From assembly GCF_018130505.1 (NCBI RefSeq), contig NZ_JAFCKH010000001.1, positions 434,001 through 498,000 on the forward strand: a DNA stretch of 64,000 bases, read 5' to 3'. Every line of letters begins with the position of its first letter. Position 1 is the first letter of the stretch. This DNA comes from Bradyrhizobium tropiciagri (GTDB taxonomy: Bacteria; Pseudomonadota; Alphaproteobacteria; Rhizobiales; Xanthobacteraceae). A program made the position numbers and the translations under genes. Positions 16,007 to 23,900 of the stretch are shown in pieces. The notes under the pieces are model-generated. The model did no database searches, was not told the origin of the DNA, and saw nothing but the letters and a program-made list of their open reading frames with translations.

Positions 16007-16816
16007 TCAGGTTTTCTCCGCGAACTCGGTTGGCGTCTTGCCGGTCACCTGGCGGAACGCATGGGAAAATGCCGGTACGCTGGCATAGCCGAGGTCCGAC
16101 GCGACCTGCTTCACCGAGACGTTCGCGTCGGTCGACAGCCGCTCGATCGCCGCCGCGATGCGGGCGCGCTGGCACCAGCTCTTGAACGACAGCTGCGTCT
16201 CCGCCGAGAACAGCCGCGACAGCGTCCGCGCCGAGGTGCCGACCATGCGCGCCAGCGTTTCGATCTCGTGGTCGCGGGTCGGGTCGGCCAGCACGATGTC
16301 GGCGGCGCGGCGGCAGCGCGGCTCGTGCGGCAGCGGAATGAAGGTCGTGGAGTCCTCGGCGCGGTGCAGCTCCAACATCACCAGGCGGATCAATAGTTCG
16401 ATGCGCTCATCGCTGCTCGATGCATCGAACAGCGCGAGGATCGACTGATGCAGCAGCGGTGACACCCGCACCACGAACTCGTTGTCGAGGCTGGCGCTGC
16501 GCTGCTCGCGGGCGAGCCAGGCCTGTTCGAAATACAGCGTGCGCATCTCGATATCGGCGAGCACGTCGATCGCATGGCCGAACAGGGCAGGGACCCACAC
16601 CGCGCGGTCCGGCGGCACCAGCCAGCGGCCCTTCGGCGTCGTCACCTGCATGGTGCCCCGAGCGGCGTAGACCAGCTGCGCCTCGCGGTGCATATGCAGG
16701 TCGAGCCGGTGCCCCCTTTGGTACGAGCGCGCGACGAGATGCACGCCGTCGGCGGTCACGCGGCGTGGCTCGTAGAGGGCTAGGATTGGCGCGTCAGCGA
16801 TAGTCATTGGCGACAT
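16007..16816 (-). CDS. AraC-family transcriptional regulator (cupin sensor)
   Basis: A 269-residue regulator: N-terminal cupin-like sensor (GHRLDLHMHREAQLVYAARG, MQVTTPKGRWLVPPDRAVWVPA) and C-terminal double helix-turn-helix (IETLARMVGTSARTLSRLFSAE, then VKQVASDLGYASVPAFSHAFRQVTGKTP). It belongs to the group that commonly controls an adjacent divergent MFS gene. Here the MFS gene begins about 65 bases away on the other strand, so the shared intergenic space probably holds its operator. The start at 16816 was kept; 16807 is an in-frame alternative three codons in. Confidence 0.9.
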   Translation of the reverse strand: MSPMTIADAPILALYEPRRVTADGVHLVARSYQRGHRLDLHMHREAQLVYAARGTMQVTTPKGRWLVPPDRAVWVPALFGHAIDVLADIEMRTLYFEQAWLAREQRSASLDNEFVVRVSPLLHQSILALFDASSSDERIELLIRLVMLELHRAEDSTTFIPLPHEPRCRRAADIVLADPTRDHEIETLARMVGTSARTLSRLFSAETQLSFKSWCQRARIAAAIERLSTDANVSVKQVASDLGYASVPAFSHAFRQVTGKTPTEFAEKT

Positions 16817-16880
16817 CCCGTCAGGGCAAATACCTATAACCGATTTTCAGGAATTTGAAGATTCGAGTGAGAACGTGCCA

Positions 16881-18059
16881 ATGAACAGCCCCAGCCGGGT
16901 GATCACCTTCGTCAACGGTGCCCATTTCATCGACCATTATGCGATGCTGATCTTCGCCGCCGCCGTCATCATCATGGGCCCCGCGCTCGGCATGGCCTAT
17001 TCGGAGCTGCTGCCCTACGCGACCCCGGGCTTCATCGCCTTCGGCGCCGGCTCGCTGATCACCGGCTGGCTCGGCGATCGCTGGAGCCGCCGACACATGA
17101 TGCTGATCTTCTTCGTCGGCATCGGCCTGGCGATGATCTCGGTCGGCTTCGTGCAGACGCCGCTGCAGCTCGGCGCGGCGCTGCTGGCGATCGGCATCTT
17201 CGCCTCGATCTACCATCCGGTCGGCACCGCGATGATCGTGTCCTACGCCGAGAAGCTCGGCGCCGAGATGGGCATCAACGGCGTCTGGGGCAATCTCGGC
17301 GTCGCCTCGTCGGCGCTGGTCACCGGCGTGATCGGCCAGTATCTCGGCTGGCGCTGGGCCTTCATCGTGCCCGGCGTGATCACCGTGCTGATCGGCATCG
17401 CCTTCGCGATGACCGTGGTGCATGAGGACCGCAAGGGCTCGAAGCAGGCGGCGGCGCAGGCGCGCGTCGCCAAGCAGGACATGTGGCGGGTGGTGCTGTC
17501 GCTCTTGATCGTGGTGATCGCGATCTCGACCACCTTCAACGCGGTGACGGTGGCGCTGCCGAAACTGTTCGCCGAACGTCTCGCCGACCTGACCCACAGC
17601 CCGGCGCTGCTCGGCGTGATCGCGGCCGGCGTCTACGTGTTCGGCGCGATGACGCAGTACACCATCGGCAAGCTGCTCGACCGGCATTCGCTGAAGGCGG
17701 TGGCGGTGCCGCTGTCGTTCATGCTGGCGCCGTTCCTTTATCTCGCCGCCAGCCTGTCGAACCTGCCGCTGATCCTGGTCTCGATCGGCATCGTGATGGG
17801 CGCATTCGGCCAGGTCACGGTCAACGACGCCATGGTCGGCAAGTACACCACCGAGGAATGGCGCTCGCGCGCCTATGCGGTGCGCTACTTCGTCGGCTTC
17901 ACCGCGGCCGGCGCGTCGGTCGGCCTGGTGGCCTGGCTGTACGACCAGGGCGGCTTCAGCATGATGCTGCGCGCGTTCGCGGCGCTGTGCCTGCTGGCGA
18001 TCGCGGCCGCGATTATCTTGCCGCGCGAAATCAAGGCGCCCACCACCCAGGCGGGCTGA
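16881..18059 (+). CDS. MFS transporter divergent to AraC regulator
   Basis: A 392-residue, about 12-helix major-facilitator transporter. The typical loop 2-3 motif is GWLGDRWSRRH, and PGFIAFGAGSLITGWLGD marks the first half; a basic central loop (VHEDRKGSKQAAAQARVAKQ) separates the two six-helix halves. The ATG at 16881 follows GTGCCA; an in-frame GTG at 16875 is an alternative. The substrate is unknown. The divergent AraC gene suggests it is induced by the compound it carries, as for many small-molecule exporters. Confidence 0.88.
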   Translation: MNSPSRVITFVNGAHFIDHYAMLIFAAAVIIMGPALGMAYSELLPYATPGFIAFGAGSLITGWLGDRWSRRHMMLIFFVGIGLAMISVGFVQTPLQLGAALLAIGIFASIYHPVGTAMIVSYAEKLGAEMGINGVWGNLGVASSALVTGVIGQYLGWRWAFIVPGVITVLIGIAFAMTVVHEDRKGSKQAAAQARVAKQDMWRVVLSLLIVVIAISTTFNAVTVALPKLFAERLADLTHSPALLGVIAAGVYVFGAMTQYTIGKLLDRHSLKAVAVPLSFMLAPFLYLAASLSNLPLILVSIGIVMGAFGQVTVNDAMVGKYTTEEWRSRAYAVRYFVGFTAAGASVGLVAWLYDQGGFSMMLRAFAALCLLAIAAAIILPREIKAPTTQAG

Positions 18060-18260
18060 CGCCATCGTGATTTGCCGCTGAACTTGCCGGCCGATACCCC
18101 TCCGCGTTTGCGGGGTGCACCCATCGGGGTTGCCGCAGTCTGTGAGCCGGGTCACTTTGATCCGACCCCGCGGTGTGATACGTTTTCAGCCAGGCTTCGG
18201 TGACCGAGGAGCCGGTTGCACCTCGGCGCACCATCCAGGGTTTGCGGAGCAGCCGGAGTA

Positions 18261-19814
18261 ATGGGAGAACTGCGCGACTTCAGGTCGGGGAAGTCCGGCA
18301 CGCCGCCTTCAGGCAGCGATATTGGGCCTCGCCGCCTTGCTGCGATCGTTGCAGGCGATATCACCGGCTACAGCCGGCTGATGCAGCTCGACGAAGAGGG
18401 CACGCACAAGCGCGTCAAGCGCATCGAACGCGATCTCATCGAGCCCACCATCACCGAACACCACGGCAAGCTGGTCAAGACCACCGGTGACGGCTTCATC
18501 GCGATCTTCGACAGCCCGGTCGAGGCCGTCCGCTGCAGCATCGTGATCCAGCAGAACATGATCGGCCGCAACGCCGCGATGCCGAGGGAGTTCTGGATCG
18601 AATACCGCATCGGGGTCAATCTCGGCGACGTCATCATCGAGCCCGACGACATCTACGGCGACGGCGTCAACGTCGCCGCGCGGCTGGAGGGAATCGCAGC
18701 GCCGGGCGAGGTGTTCATTTCCGGCGGCATCTACGAGCAGATCAAGCACAAGCTGGTCTGCGGCTACGAGTCGCTCGGCGACCGCAAGGTCAAGAACATC
18801 ACCGATCCCGTGCGGGTGTATCGCGTGCTGCCGGACGCCGCGGCGTTTCACCGGACGCGCAAGCGCCGCGAGACCGTGCTGATCACCTTGCTCGGCCTTT
18901 CGATCGCGATCATCGCCGGCGGCGCGCTCTGGTACATGCTGATGCAGCAGCGCGGCAGGCCGGCGGATGTGGCGCAGGCGCCGCCGTCAGCCGCATCCTC
19001 GCCCGACGTCAAGCAGCCGGCGCCGGCAGCGAGCCAGCCGCCAGCCCAGACTCCAACTCCTGCCCCGAGCGCCGCGCCGACGCAGCAGGCGTCGCCTCAA
19101 GTTGCGCCGTCCGCGAGCCCCGCGCCCGCGGCAGCCGTGCCGGAGCCCGAGATGGTCGCGCTGCAAGGCGGCAGCTTCTCGATGGGAAGCAATGACGATC
19201 CGTCGGAGCGGCCGATCCACCGGGTGACGGTCAAACCCTTCAGCATGAGCAAATATCCGGTCACGGTGCGCGAATGGAACGCGTGCGCCGCGGCCAAGGC
19301 CTGCGGCTTCACGGCGGCCGGCAAGGATGATGCGCCGGTCACCAATGTGAGCTGGAGCGACGCCAAACAATATGTGACGTGGCTCGCCGAGCGCAGCAAG
19401 AAGGCTTACCGGCTTCCGAGCGAAGCCGAATGGGAATATGCGGCGCGGGGCGGCACGCAGACCAAATATTGGTGGGGCGATCAGATGCAGCCGGGTAACG
19501 CCGCCTGCAAGGATTGCGGCGGCGATGCCAATGCCGAGCAGCCGCTGAAGGTCGGCAGCTTCAAGCCGAATCCGTTCGGCCTCCACGACATGGGCGGCGG
19601 CGTCGATCAATGGGTCGAGGATTGCTGGCACAGGAACTACCAGGGCGCGTCGGTCGACGGCTCGGTCTGGGCCGGCGGCGACTGCGGCTCTCACGTCATC
19701 CGCTCCGGCTCCTGGAAGAACGACGCGCGCTACGTGCGGCCAGCCAATCGCGACAATTACGATACCAACGTTCGTTATCCGACCCATGGTCTGCGGGTCG
19801 CGCTGTCTCCCTGA
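18261..19814 (+). CDS. Class III adenylate/guanylate cyclase fused to a SUMF1-like domain
   Basis: A 517-residue membrane protein. Residues about 25-190 form a class III nucleotide cyclase with metal-binding Asp33 (IVAGDITGYS) and Asp77 (KTTGDGFIAIF) and GVNLGDVI, DGVNVAARLEG. One transmembrane helix (about 205-227) follows, then an 80-residue Pro/Ala/Gln linker, and residues about 310-515 are an FGE-sulfatase/SUMF1-type domain (GGSFSMGSND, YPVTVREWNAC, VTNVSWSDAKQYVTWL, YRLPSEAEWEYAARGG). The cyclase should be cytoplasmic and the SUMF1 domain periplasmic. The C-terminal catalytic cysteines of true formylglycine-generating enzymes are absent, so that domain is more likely a sensor or binding module. 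The start at 18261 is a best guess. Confidence 0.88.
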   Translation: MGELRDFRSGKSGTPPSGSDIGPRRLAAIVAGDITGYSRLMQLDEEGTHKRVKRIERDLIEPTITEHHGKLVKTTGDGFIAIFDSPVEAVRCSIVIQQNMIGRNAAMPREFWIEYRIGVNLGDVIIEPDDIYGDGVNVAARLEGIAAPGEVFISGGIYEQIKHKLVCGYESLGDRKVKNITDPVRVYRVLPDAAAFHRTRKRRETVLITLLGLSIAIIAGGALWYMLMQQRGRPADVAQAPPSAASSPDVKQPAPAASQPPAQTPTPAPSAAPTQQASPQVAPSASPAPAAAVPEPEMVALQGGSFSMGSNDDPSERPIHRVTVKPFSMSKYPVTVREWNACAAAKACGFTAAGKDDAPVTNVSWSDAKQYVTWLAERSKKAYRLPSEAEWEYAARGGTQTKYWWGDQMQPGNAACKDCGGDANAEQPLKVGSFKPNPFGLHDMGGGVDQWVEDCWHRNYQGASVDGSVWAGGDCGSHVIRSGSWKNDARYVRPANRDNYDTNVRYPTHGLRVALSP

Positions 19815-19848
19815 GATCACTGCAATCGCCCGGTTTGGTGGAGGGGCT

Positions 19849-20274
19849 ATGAGACTTGTATGCTCGATCCTGTTCGCGTCGGCGCTGGCGCTGCTCGCGA
19901 GCCCCGCCGCCGCGCAGAACAAGCCGGCGGGAAAAGACGCCAAGCTGTACTTCATCACGCCGCGTGATGGCGCAACGGTGAGGGGCTCATTCCTGGTCCG
20001 CTTCGGTCTGCGCAACATGGGCGTCACCCATGCCGGCGACGATTACCCGAACAGCGGGCATCACCATCTTCTGATCGACGTCAACGAGCCGCTGAATCCG
20101 AGCGAGCCGATTCCGTCGGACAAGTCGCATCAGCATTTCGGCGCCGGGCAGACCGAGACCCGCATCGAACTGACGCCCGGCAGGCATACGCTGCAACTGG
20201 TGCTTGGCGATGCCAAGCACTATCCGTTCGATCCGCCGGTCGTCTCCGAGAAGATCACCATCCGGGTGAGATAG
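19849..20274 (+). CDS. DUF4399 secreted protein
   Basis: A 141-residue protein with a signal peptide (LFASALALLASPAAAQ) and the DUF4399 motifs: LYFITPRDGATV, NSGHHHLLIDV, KSHQHFGAGQTET, LTPGRHTLQLVLGD. The His-rich cluster suggests metal binding but this is inference. It has a strong ribosome binding site (GGAGGGG) and starts 34 bases after the cyclase stop, so it is probably co-transcribed with it and exported to the same compartment as the SUMF1-like domain. Confidence 0.85.
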   Translation: MRLVCSILFASALALLASPAAAQNKPAGKDAKLYFITPRDGATVRGSFLVRFGLRNMGVTHAGDDYPNSGHHHLLIDVNEPLNPSEPIPSDKSHQHFGAGQTETRIELTPGRHTLQLVLGDAKHYPFDPPVVSEKITIRVR

Positions 20275-20307
20275 TCCGGTACTGATCGTTTCGTGCAACG
20301 ACACGAG

Positions 20308-20330
20308 CTTGCGTGAGCAGTCGTGCAAGC
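20308..20330 (+). terminator. Weak hairpin after DUF4399
   Basis: AGCTTGC pairs with GCAAGCT around a loop of about a dozen bases and is followed by TTGTT. A short stem, so only a tentative terminator. Confidence 0.3.
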
Positions 20331-20457
20331 TTTGTTGCAGGTTCTATCGACCGTGACCGCGATCTTTTTCGCGCGCGATCAAGGCATCAGCCGCGCCGAT
20401 CGCATTCCGTATTCAACACGATGTCGTGCGCGCGGCTCAACGCCGCGGCATGGAACA

Positions 20458-20485
20458 TTGACCATTGTCGGACACACGCTAAAAT
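20458..20485 (+). promoter_or_regulatory. Sigma-70-type promoter for the radical SAM cassette
   Basis: TTGACC at 20458-20463 and TAAAAT at 20480-20485 are separated by 16 bases and lie in an AT-rich stretch unusual for this genome, about 70 bases before the small-protein gene at 20558. Confidence 0.45.
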
Positions 20486-20557
20486 AGAATAACTCGGCAG
20501 TTTCTATCAATATCATTGCAAATTTATTTCACATGCCGAGCAGCCCGGAGGCATCAG

Positions 20558-20866
20558 ATGTCAGCTGACAGGAAACCGCGTGGATCTGATATGCTCGCTC
20601 AGCGATGGACGAAGCAGGACTTGGCCAAGCTCGTCGACGTCGAGCACGACGGCGTCAATCTGGTCGAATTCTTTCCCAAGGGAATCCCGGATCCCGACGG
20701 CGGGTGGGGGACATGGCATGTCAAGCCGGACGCCCTGCTGAAGTTTTTGGGAACGCTGCTGAAGCACGACAAGATCCCGGGAGTTTGGGTATTCCCCAGG
20801 GGCCTGCCTCCGCAGATTGACGGCTTCGACGTCGGCTTCCAGGCGGGCTCGGCGCGCGAGCGCTAG
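20558..20866 (+). CDS. Small protein of unknown function paired with a radical SAM gene
   Basis: A 102-residue protein. The ATG at 20558 has a GGAGG ribosome binding site about eight bases upstream. Recognisable segments are a helix (RWTKQDLAKLVDVEHDG), a Gly/Trp-rich turn (PDPDGGWGTWHVKP), a second helix (ALLKFLGTLLKHDKI) and VWVFPRGLPP. There is no signal peptide, membrane segment or cysteine. I do not recognise the family. The radical SAM gene begins one base after its stop, so the two are one unit; it could be a substrate, a peptide-binding partner or an assembly factor. It is long for a classical RiPP precursor. Confidence 0.6.
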   Translation: MSADRKPRGSDMLAQRWTKQDLAKLVDVEHDGVNLVEFFPKGIPDPDGGWGTWHVKPDALLKFLGTLLKHDKIPGVWVFPRGLPPQIDGFDVGFQAGSARER

Positions 20867-20867
20867 C

Positions 20868-21860
20868 GTGAGCTTCGTCCGGTCCGCAAGGATCGTCCAG
20901 ATACATCCGACCCGGCGATGCAATCTTCGTTGCTTGCATTGCTATTCGGAGTCATCGCCCGAGGCGAGCGACGAGCTGCCGCCGGAGCTCGTCGCGCGTG
21001 TCCTCGGCGAAGCAGCGGCGCTTGGCTATCGCGTTGCTTCCGTATCAGGCGGCGAGCCTTTCATGTATCAGCCGTTACCGCGCCTGCTTGCGGTTGCCAA
21101 GGCTGCCGGCATGCACACGCAGCTCGTGTCGAACGGGCTCGCCATCACTCCGTCACGCCTCAAGGCGGTGACTGGAATGCTTGATCTGCTGGCGGTCAGC
21201 ATCGACGGCGCGCCTGACGATCACGACCGGATGCGCGCGCAGGCGGGAGCGTTCCGCCGGCTCGGCGATCGTCTCGCGCTGGTGCGCGACAGCGGCATCC
21301 CGCTCGGCCTGGTCTTCACGCTCACGATGTGGAACGTGCACCAGATCGAATGGGCGGTGGAGTTTGCGCTCGCGAGCGGCGCGCGGCTGCTGCAGATTCA
21401 TCCGCTCGAGGCCACCGGCCGGGCGATCGGCCTCGCCGACGACGTTCCGGACGAAATCGAGGCCTCTGCGGCGCTCGTCGAGTGCGTGCGGTTGCAGCAT
21501 GCCGTCGGCAACCGGCTCACGATCCAGGCCGATATCGCGACGTCGGGCGGGTTGCGCCAGATCATGGCGTGCACGGACCGGCAAACGCCGCGGCGCATCA
21601 GCGACGTGGTCTCGCCGCTGGTGATCGAGCCGGACGGGATGTGCGTGCCGCTCGAATACGGTTTTCCGCGCGACTATGCGCTCGGCAATGTCAGGGAGGC
21701 GAGCCTGCACGAACTCGCCGGCCGGTGGATGGAGCGCGTGCTGCCGTCATTCGTCTCGGGCATGACGCGGATGGACGCGCGGCTCGCGGAGATGGGCGAG
21801 GGCGTTGTCGTCAACAGCTACGCGTTGGCGCGCGAGGTGCTGGCCGGCGCCGCGCGTTGA
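20868..21860 (+). CDS. Radical SAM protein
   Basis: A 330-residue radical SAM enzyme. The [4Fe-4S] motif CNLRCLHC gives C18, C22 and C25; SGGEPFMY at about 60-67 binds SAM. The C-terminal region (VIEPDGMCVPLEYG, LGNVREASLHEL) resembles a SPASM/twitch domain but has too few cysteines for the usual auxiliary clusters. The GTG at 20868 was chosen because it directly follows the upstream stop and begins the conserved-looking part; the longer in-frame reading overlaps the upstream gene with low-complexity sequence. Related enzymes modify peptides or act in cofactor synthesis; the substrate here is unknown. Confidence 0.85.
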   Translation: MSFVRSARIVQIHPTRRCNLRCLHCYSESSPEASDELPPELVARVLGEAAALGYRVASVSGGEPFMYQPLPRLLAVAKAAGMHTQLVSNGLAITPSRLKAVTGMLDLLAVSIDGAPDDHDRMRAQAGAFRRLGDRLALVRDSGIPLGLVFTLTMWNVHQIEWAVEFALASGARLLQIHPLEATGRAIGLADDVPDEIEASAALVECVRLQHAVGNRLTIQADIATSGGLRQIMACTDRQTPRRISDVVSPLVIEPDGMCVPLEYGFPRDYALGNVREASLHELAGRWMERVLPSFVSGMTRMDARLAEMGEGVVVNSYALAREVLAGAAR

Positions 21861-21912
21861 CCGGAGTTTGAAACGTCGCATCGCCAAGGCGCAAACGCCA
21901 CAAACCTCTTTC

Positions 21913-22104
21913 CTAGTGCGGCACGGGCTTGCCGCCGTGCCAGACCCAAGCCTCGGCTGGTCTCCAGTAATGCACTCGACCGCAGTGTGGACACTCGACA
22001 GGAAGCGAGACGCTGGGAAGCGTCTCAAGAACAACAGTCTCCGTATCCAAACCTGTTGGAACGGGCCTTCCCGTCTCTGGGCAATTGATCAAAATATCGG
22101 GCAT
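21913..22104 (-). CDS. Small zinc-ribbon-like hypothetical protein
   Basis: A 63-residue protein starting MPDILINCPETGRPVPTGLD and containing CPHCGRVHYWRP. With the N-terminal Cys this gives three cysteines and a His, suggesting a zinc ribbon. The type is common in Bradyrhizobium as a conserved hypothetical. No clear ribosome binding site is seen before the ATG at 22104. It is divergent to the small gene at 22149. Confidence 0.6.
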   Translation of the reverse strand: MPDILINCPETGRPVPTGLDTETVVLETLPSVSLPVECPHCGRVHYWRPAEAWVWHGGKPVPH

Positions 22105-22148
22105 AAGAAACCAATCTATCAAAAGGCTTAAACAAGGTTCTGCCGCGC

Positions 22149-22466
22149 ATGTTTCGCCAAACGGTGCCCCTGTGCGATTGGAATCAGGGCGATGAAAGCG
22201 TAACGTGCCCAATTCGCGGCGCGGGCTTCCGACGCTGGGAGCTCTGGTCTGAACCGGATCCCAAGGGCGAGTATCATTGCCCGGCTTGCGACCACTTACT
22301 GGAAACCTGTGACGGCACCAATCTGATCGCGTGTCGACTTGCAGTTCGGCCAACGCGACCGCGCGAGCGGGTGGTTCCACGCCGCAGGCTAAGCGACAAG
22401 TTCACCAAAGCTGCATTGCAATTTCGTGACGCTCTAAAGATCGTCGAGCATAGCCCGATTGGGTGA
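22149..22466 (+). CDS. Small Cys-containing hypothetical protein
   Basis: A 105-residue reading frame with CPIRGAGFRRWELWSEPD and EYHCPACDHLLETCDG, a layout I associate with small rhizobial proteins whose full form has two CxxC pairs. The first pair appears degenerate (CPIRG instead of CPxCG), and the C-terminus is Arg-rich without clear structure, so this may be a decaying gene. Function unknown. It is divergent from the zinc-ribbon gene at 21913. Confidence 0.45.
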   Translation: MFRQTVPLCDWNQGDESVTCPIRGAGFRRWELWSEPDPKGEYHCPACDHLLETCDGTNLIACRLAVRPTRPRERVVPRRRLSDKFTKAALQFRDALKIVEHSPIG

Positions 22467-22771
22467 TGAACCCTGCGGCGGTTCGTGCTGATTCTTGGTT
22501 GCCAGGGATTTTGCACTTCCTCCTTGGGGCTAGGGCCAGCGCCGACCGCAAGAATTTCAAGCGGGCGGCGTTGCGCTATGGAGGGCGCATTACGCCCTCT
22601 AAAAGTATCCCAGGTTAGGCTTCAAGTTAGGCTTCGGGCTAGCCTTGCGGCATTTGCGCGATGATACCGCGCAAATGCGCGGGCTGCCCGCTGGTTCCTC
22701 TCAGCCGGGTAAGCTAAAACACCTCGGATCAAGCAACAGCCGGGCCCAAGACCCGGCGTGGAGGAAGTCCG
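22467..22771. other. Intergenic region with hairpins before a binding-protein gene
   Basis: 305 bases. A short terminator-like hairpin (GAGGGCG/CGCCCTC) lies near 22580-22600, a near-direct repeat of GGTTAGGCTTC near 22614-22636, a perfect stem at 22651-22677, and a small CCGGG/CCCGG stem just before the ribosome binding site of the next gene. No coding region is seen. Confidence 0.5.
22651..22677. promoter_or_regulatory. Perfect 10-bp stem-loop in the leader of a binding-protein gene
   Basis: CATTTGCGCG and CGCGCAAATG flank the seven-base loop ATGATAC, about 95 bases upstream of the start at 22772. It could be an operator (dyad) or an RNA hairpin. No T-run follows. Confidence 0.45.
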
Positions 22772-23569
22772 ATGTCCGCTCAACTGTCGCGTCTGGCTGG
22801 CCTCGTACTGGGAGTGATGATGATGGCCGTGCCTGCCCATGCCGATGCCCTGAAGGATGAGATCGCGCCGACCGGCAAGCTCCGGGTCGCGATCGCGATC
22901 AGCCCGGCGGGCGGCGCATTCTGGTCGACCAAGACCGAGAGTGGCTATGCCGGCGTTCCCGTCGATCTCGGCCGCGAGATGGCAGCGCAGCTCGGCGTGC
23001 CCGTGGAATATGTCGTGCACCAGAATTCCGGCCAGATCACCGACGCCGCCGCGAAGAACACCTGGGACGTCACCTTCCTGCCGAAGGACCCCGAGCGCGA
23101 GACGAAAATGACGTTCGGGCCGATCTACGAGGTCGCGGACGCCACCTACATCGTCAAGCCGGGCTCGACCATCACGAATTTCGCGACGCTCGATCAGGAC
23201 GGCGTCAAGGTCGCCGCGGTCAACAACACCACGACGATGCGCGGCGCCATCGCGCATCTCAAGCACGCCAAGGTGGCGGGCTATCAGACCTATGACGAGA
23301 TCTTCAATCTCCTGAAGAACGGCGAGATCGACGCCTTCGCATTGTCGCGCGACCAGCTCCATGCGATGGCGAAGAAGATCCCGGGCACCAAGGTGCTGGA
23401 CGAGACCTTCAAGCAGACCGTCACCGCGGTCGCTGTGCCGCTCAACCATCCGCTCGCCGCGGCCTTCACCGCGAAGTTCATGACGGAAGCGACCAGCAAC
23501 GGCACGCTGCGCAAGGCCTACGACAACAACGGGCTGAAGGACTCCCCGATCCGCACCGGGGTCAAGTAG
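22772..23569 (+). CDS. Periplasmic amino-acid-type substrate-binding protein
   Basis: A 265-residue solute-binding protein of the SBP_bac_3 family. It has a signal peptide ending near PAHADA, then KLRVAIAISPAGGAFW, the DLGREMAAQLGV helix and a domain-closing VKVAAVNNTTT. A GGAGG ribosome binding site precedes the ATG. No permease or ATPase gene is adjacent, so it either serves a transporter encoded elsewhere or is an orphan receptor. The ligand is unknown; family members bind polar amino acids and related small compounds. Confidence 0.85.
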   Translation: MSAQLSRLAGLVLGVMMMAVPAHADALKDEIAPTGKLRVAIAISPAGGAFWSTKTESGYAGVPVDLGREMAAQLGVPVEYVVHQNSGQITDAAAKNTWDVTFLPKDPERETKMTFGPIYEVADATYIVKPGSTITNFATLDQDGVKVAAVNNTTTMRGAIAHLKHAKVAGYQTYDEIFNLLKNGEIDAFALSRDQLHAMAKKIPGTKVLDETFKQTVTAVAVPLNHPLAAAFTAKFMTEATSNGTLRKAYDNNGLKDSPIRTGVK

Positions 23570-23587
23570 CTCCACCATGCCAGTCCC

Positions 23588-23705
23588 GTCACCCTGAGGA
23601 GCGCGTAGCGCGTCTCGAAGGGTCGACGGCCCGGCTCTAGCCCACGTGGCGGCATAGGGGCCGATTCATCCTTCGAGACGCCGCTTCGCGGCTCCTCAGG
23701 ATGAC
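23588..23705. repeat. Long palindromic intergenic repeat, family D
   Basis: A 118-bp element with arms GTCACCCTGAGGAGC and GCTCCTCAGGATGAC and inner arms CGTCTCGAAGGG / CATCCTTCGAGACG. A single copy in this window; this form is common in Bradyrhizobium and related genomes. It lies after the binding-protein gene. Confidence 0.85.
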
Positions 23706-23857
23706 GGAGAAAGAGCACCGTCGGACGAAGAGCGCCGGTGGGTGACATCTGTGCAGGCTGCATAAATCCACGCCATCGGCTCACGGCGCTGCCCGGACCG
23801 GATAGCAAAACCTAATTGTTTCAAAGGTTTTCCCGCCCGGCGCGGGGCTCGCTTTAT

Positions 23858-23873
23858 TGGCACGTCGATTGCT
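23858..23873 (+). promoter_or_regulatory. Consensus sigma-54 (RpoN) promoter of the FNT/kinase unit
   Basis: TGGCACG-TCGA-TTGCT matches the sigma-54 consensus TGGCACG-N4-TTGCW at every position, with GG and GC exactly ten bases apart. Expected transcription start is about 23884, leaving a leader of about 227 bases before the FNT start at 24111. No clear NtrC enhancer pair was found upstream by eye. Confidence 0.75.
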
Positions 23874-23884
23874 TTTACCCAATC

Positions 23885-23900
23885 CAGTCAATGACGACTG
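23885..23900 (+). promoter_or_regulatory. 5'-end leader hairpin with an ANTAR-type hexaloop
   Basis: CAGTC and GACTG form a 5-bp stem closing the six-base loop AATGAC, with A at loop position 1 and G at position 4, the hallmark of RNA hairpins bound by ANTAR antiterminators such as NasR and NasT. It would sit at the very 5' end of the sigma-54 transcript. A second A1/G4 hexaloop (AGCGTT at 23924-23929) has only a 3-bp stem, so the two-hairpin motif is incomplete by eye. Confidence 0.35.

Noticed and set aside
16821-18155. A 444-codon minus-strand frame opposite the MFS gene.
   Set aside because: Extremely rich in His, Arg, Asp and Gln with no fold signal, a codon-complement artefact of a membrane-protein gene.
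20817-20867. An earlier start for the radical SAM protein inside the preceding gene.
   Set aside because: The added residues are Ser/Arg/Ala low-complexity and overlap the small-protein gene; the GTG at 20868 follows its stop neatly.
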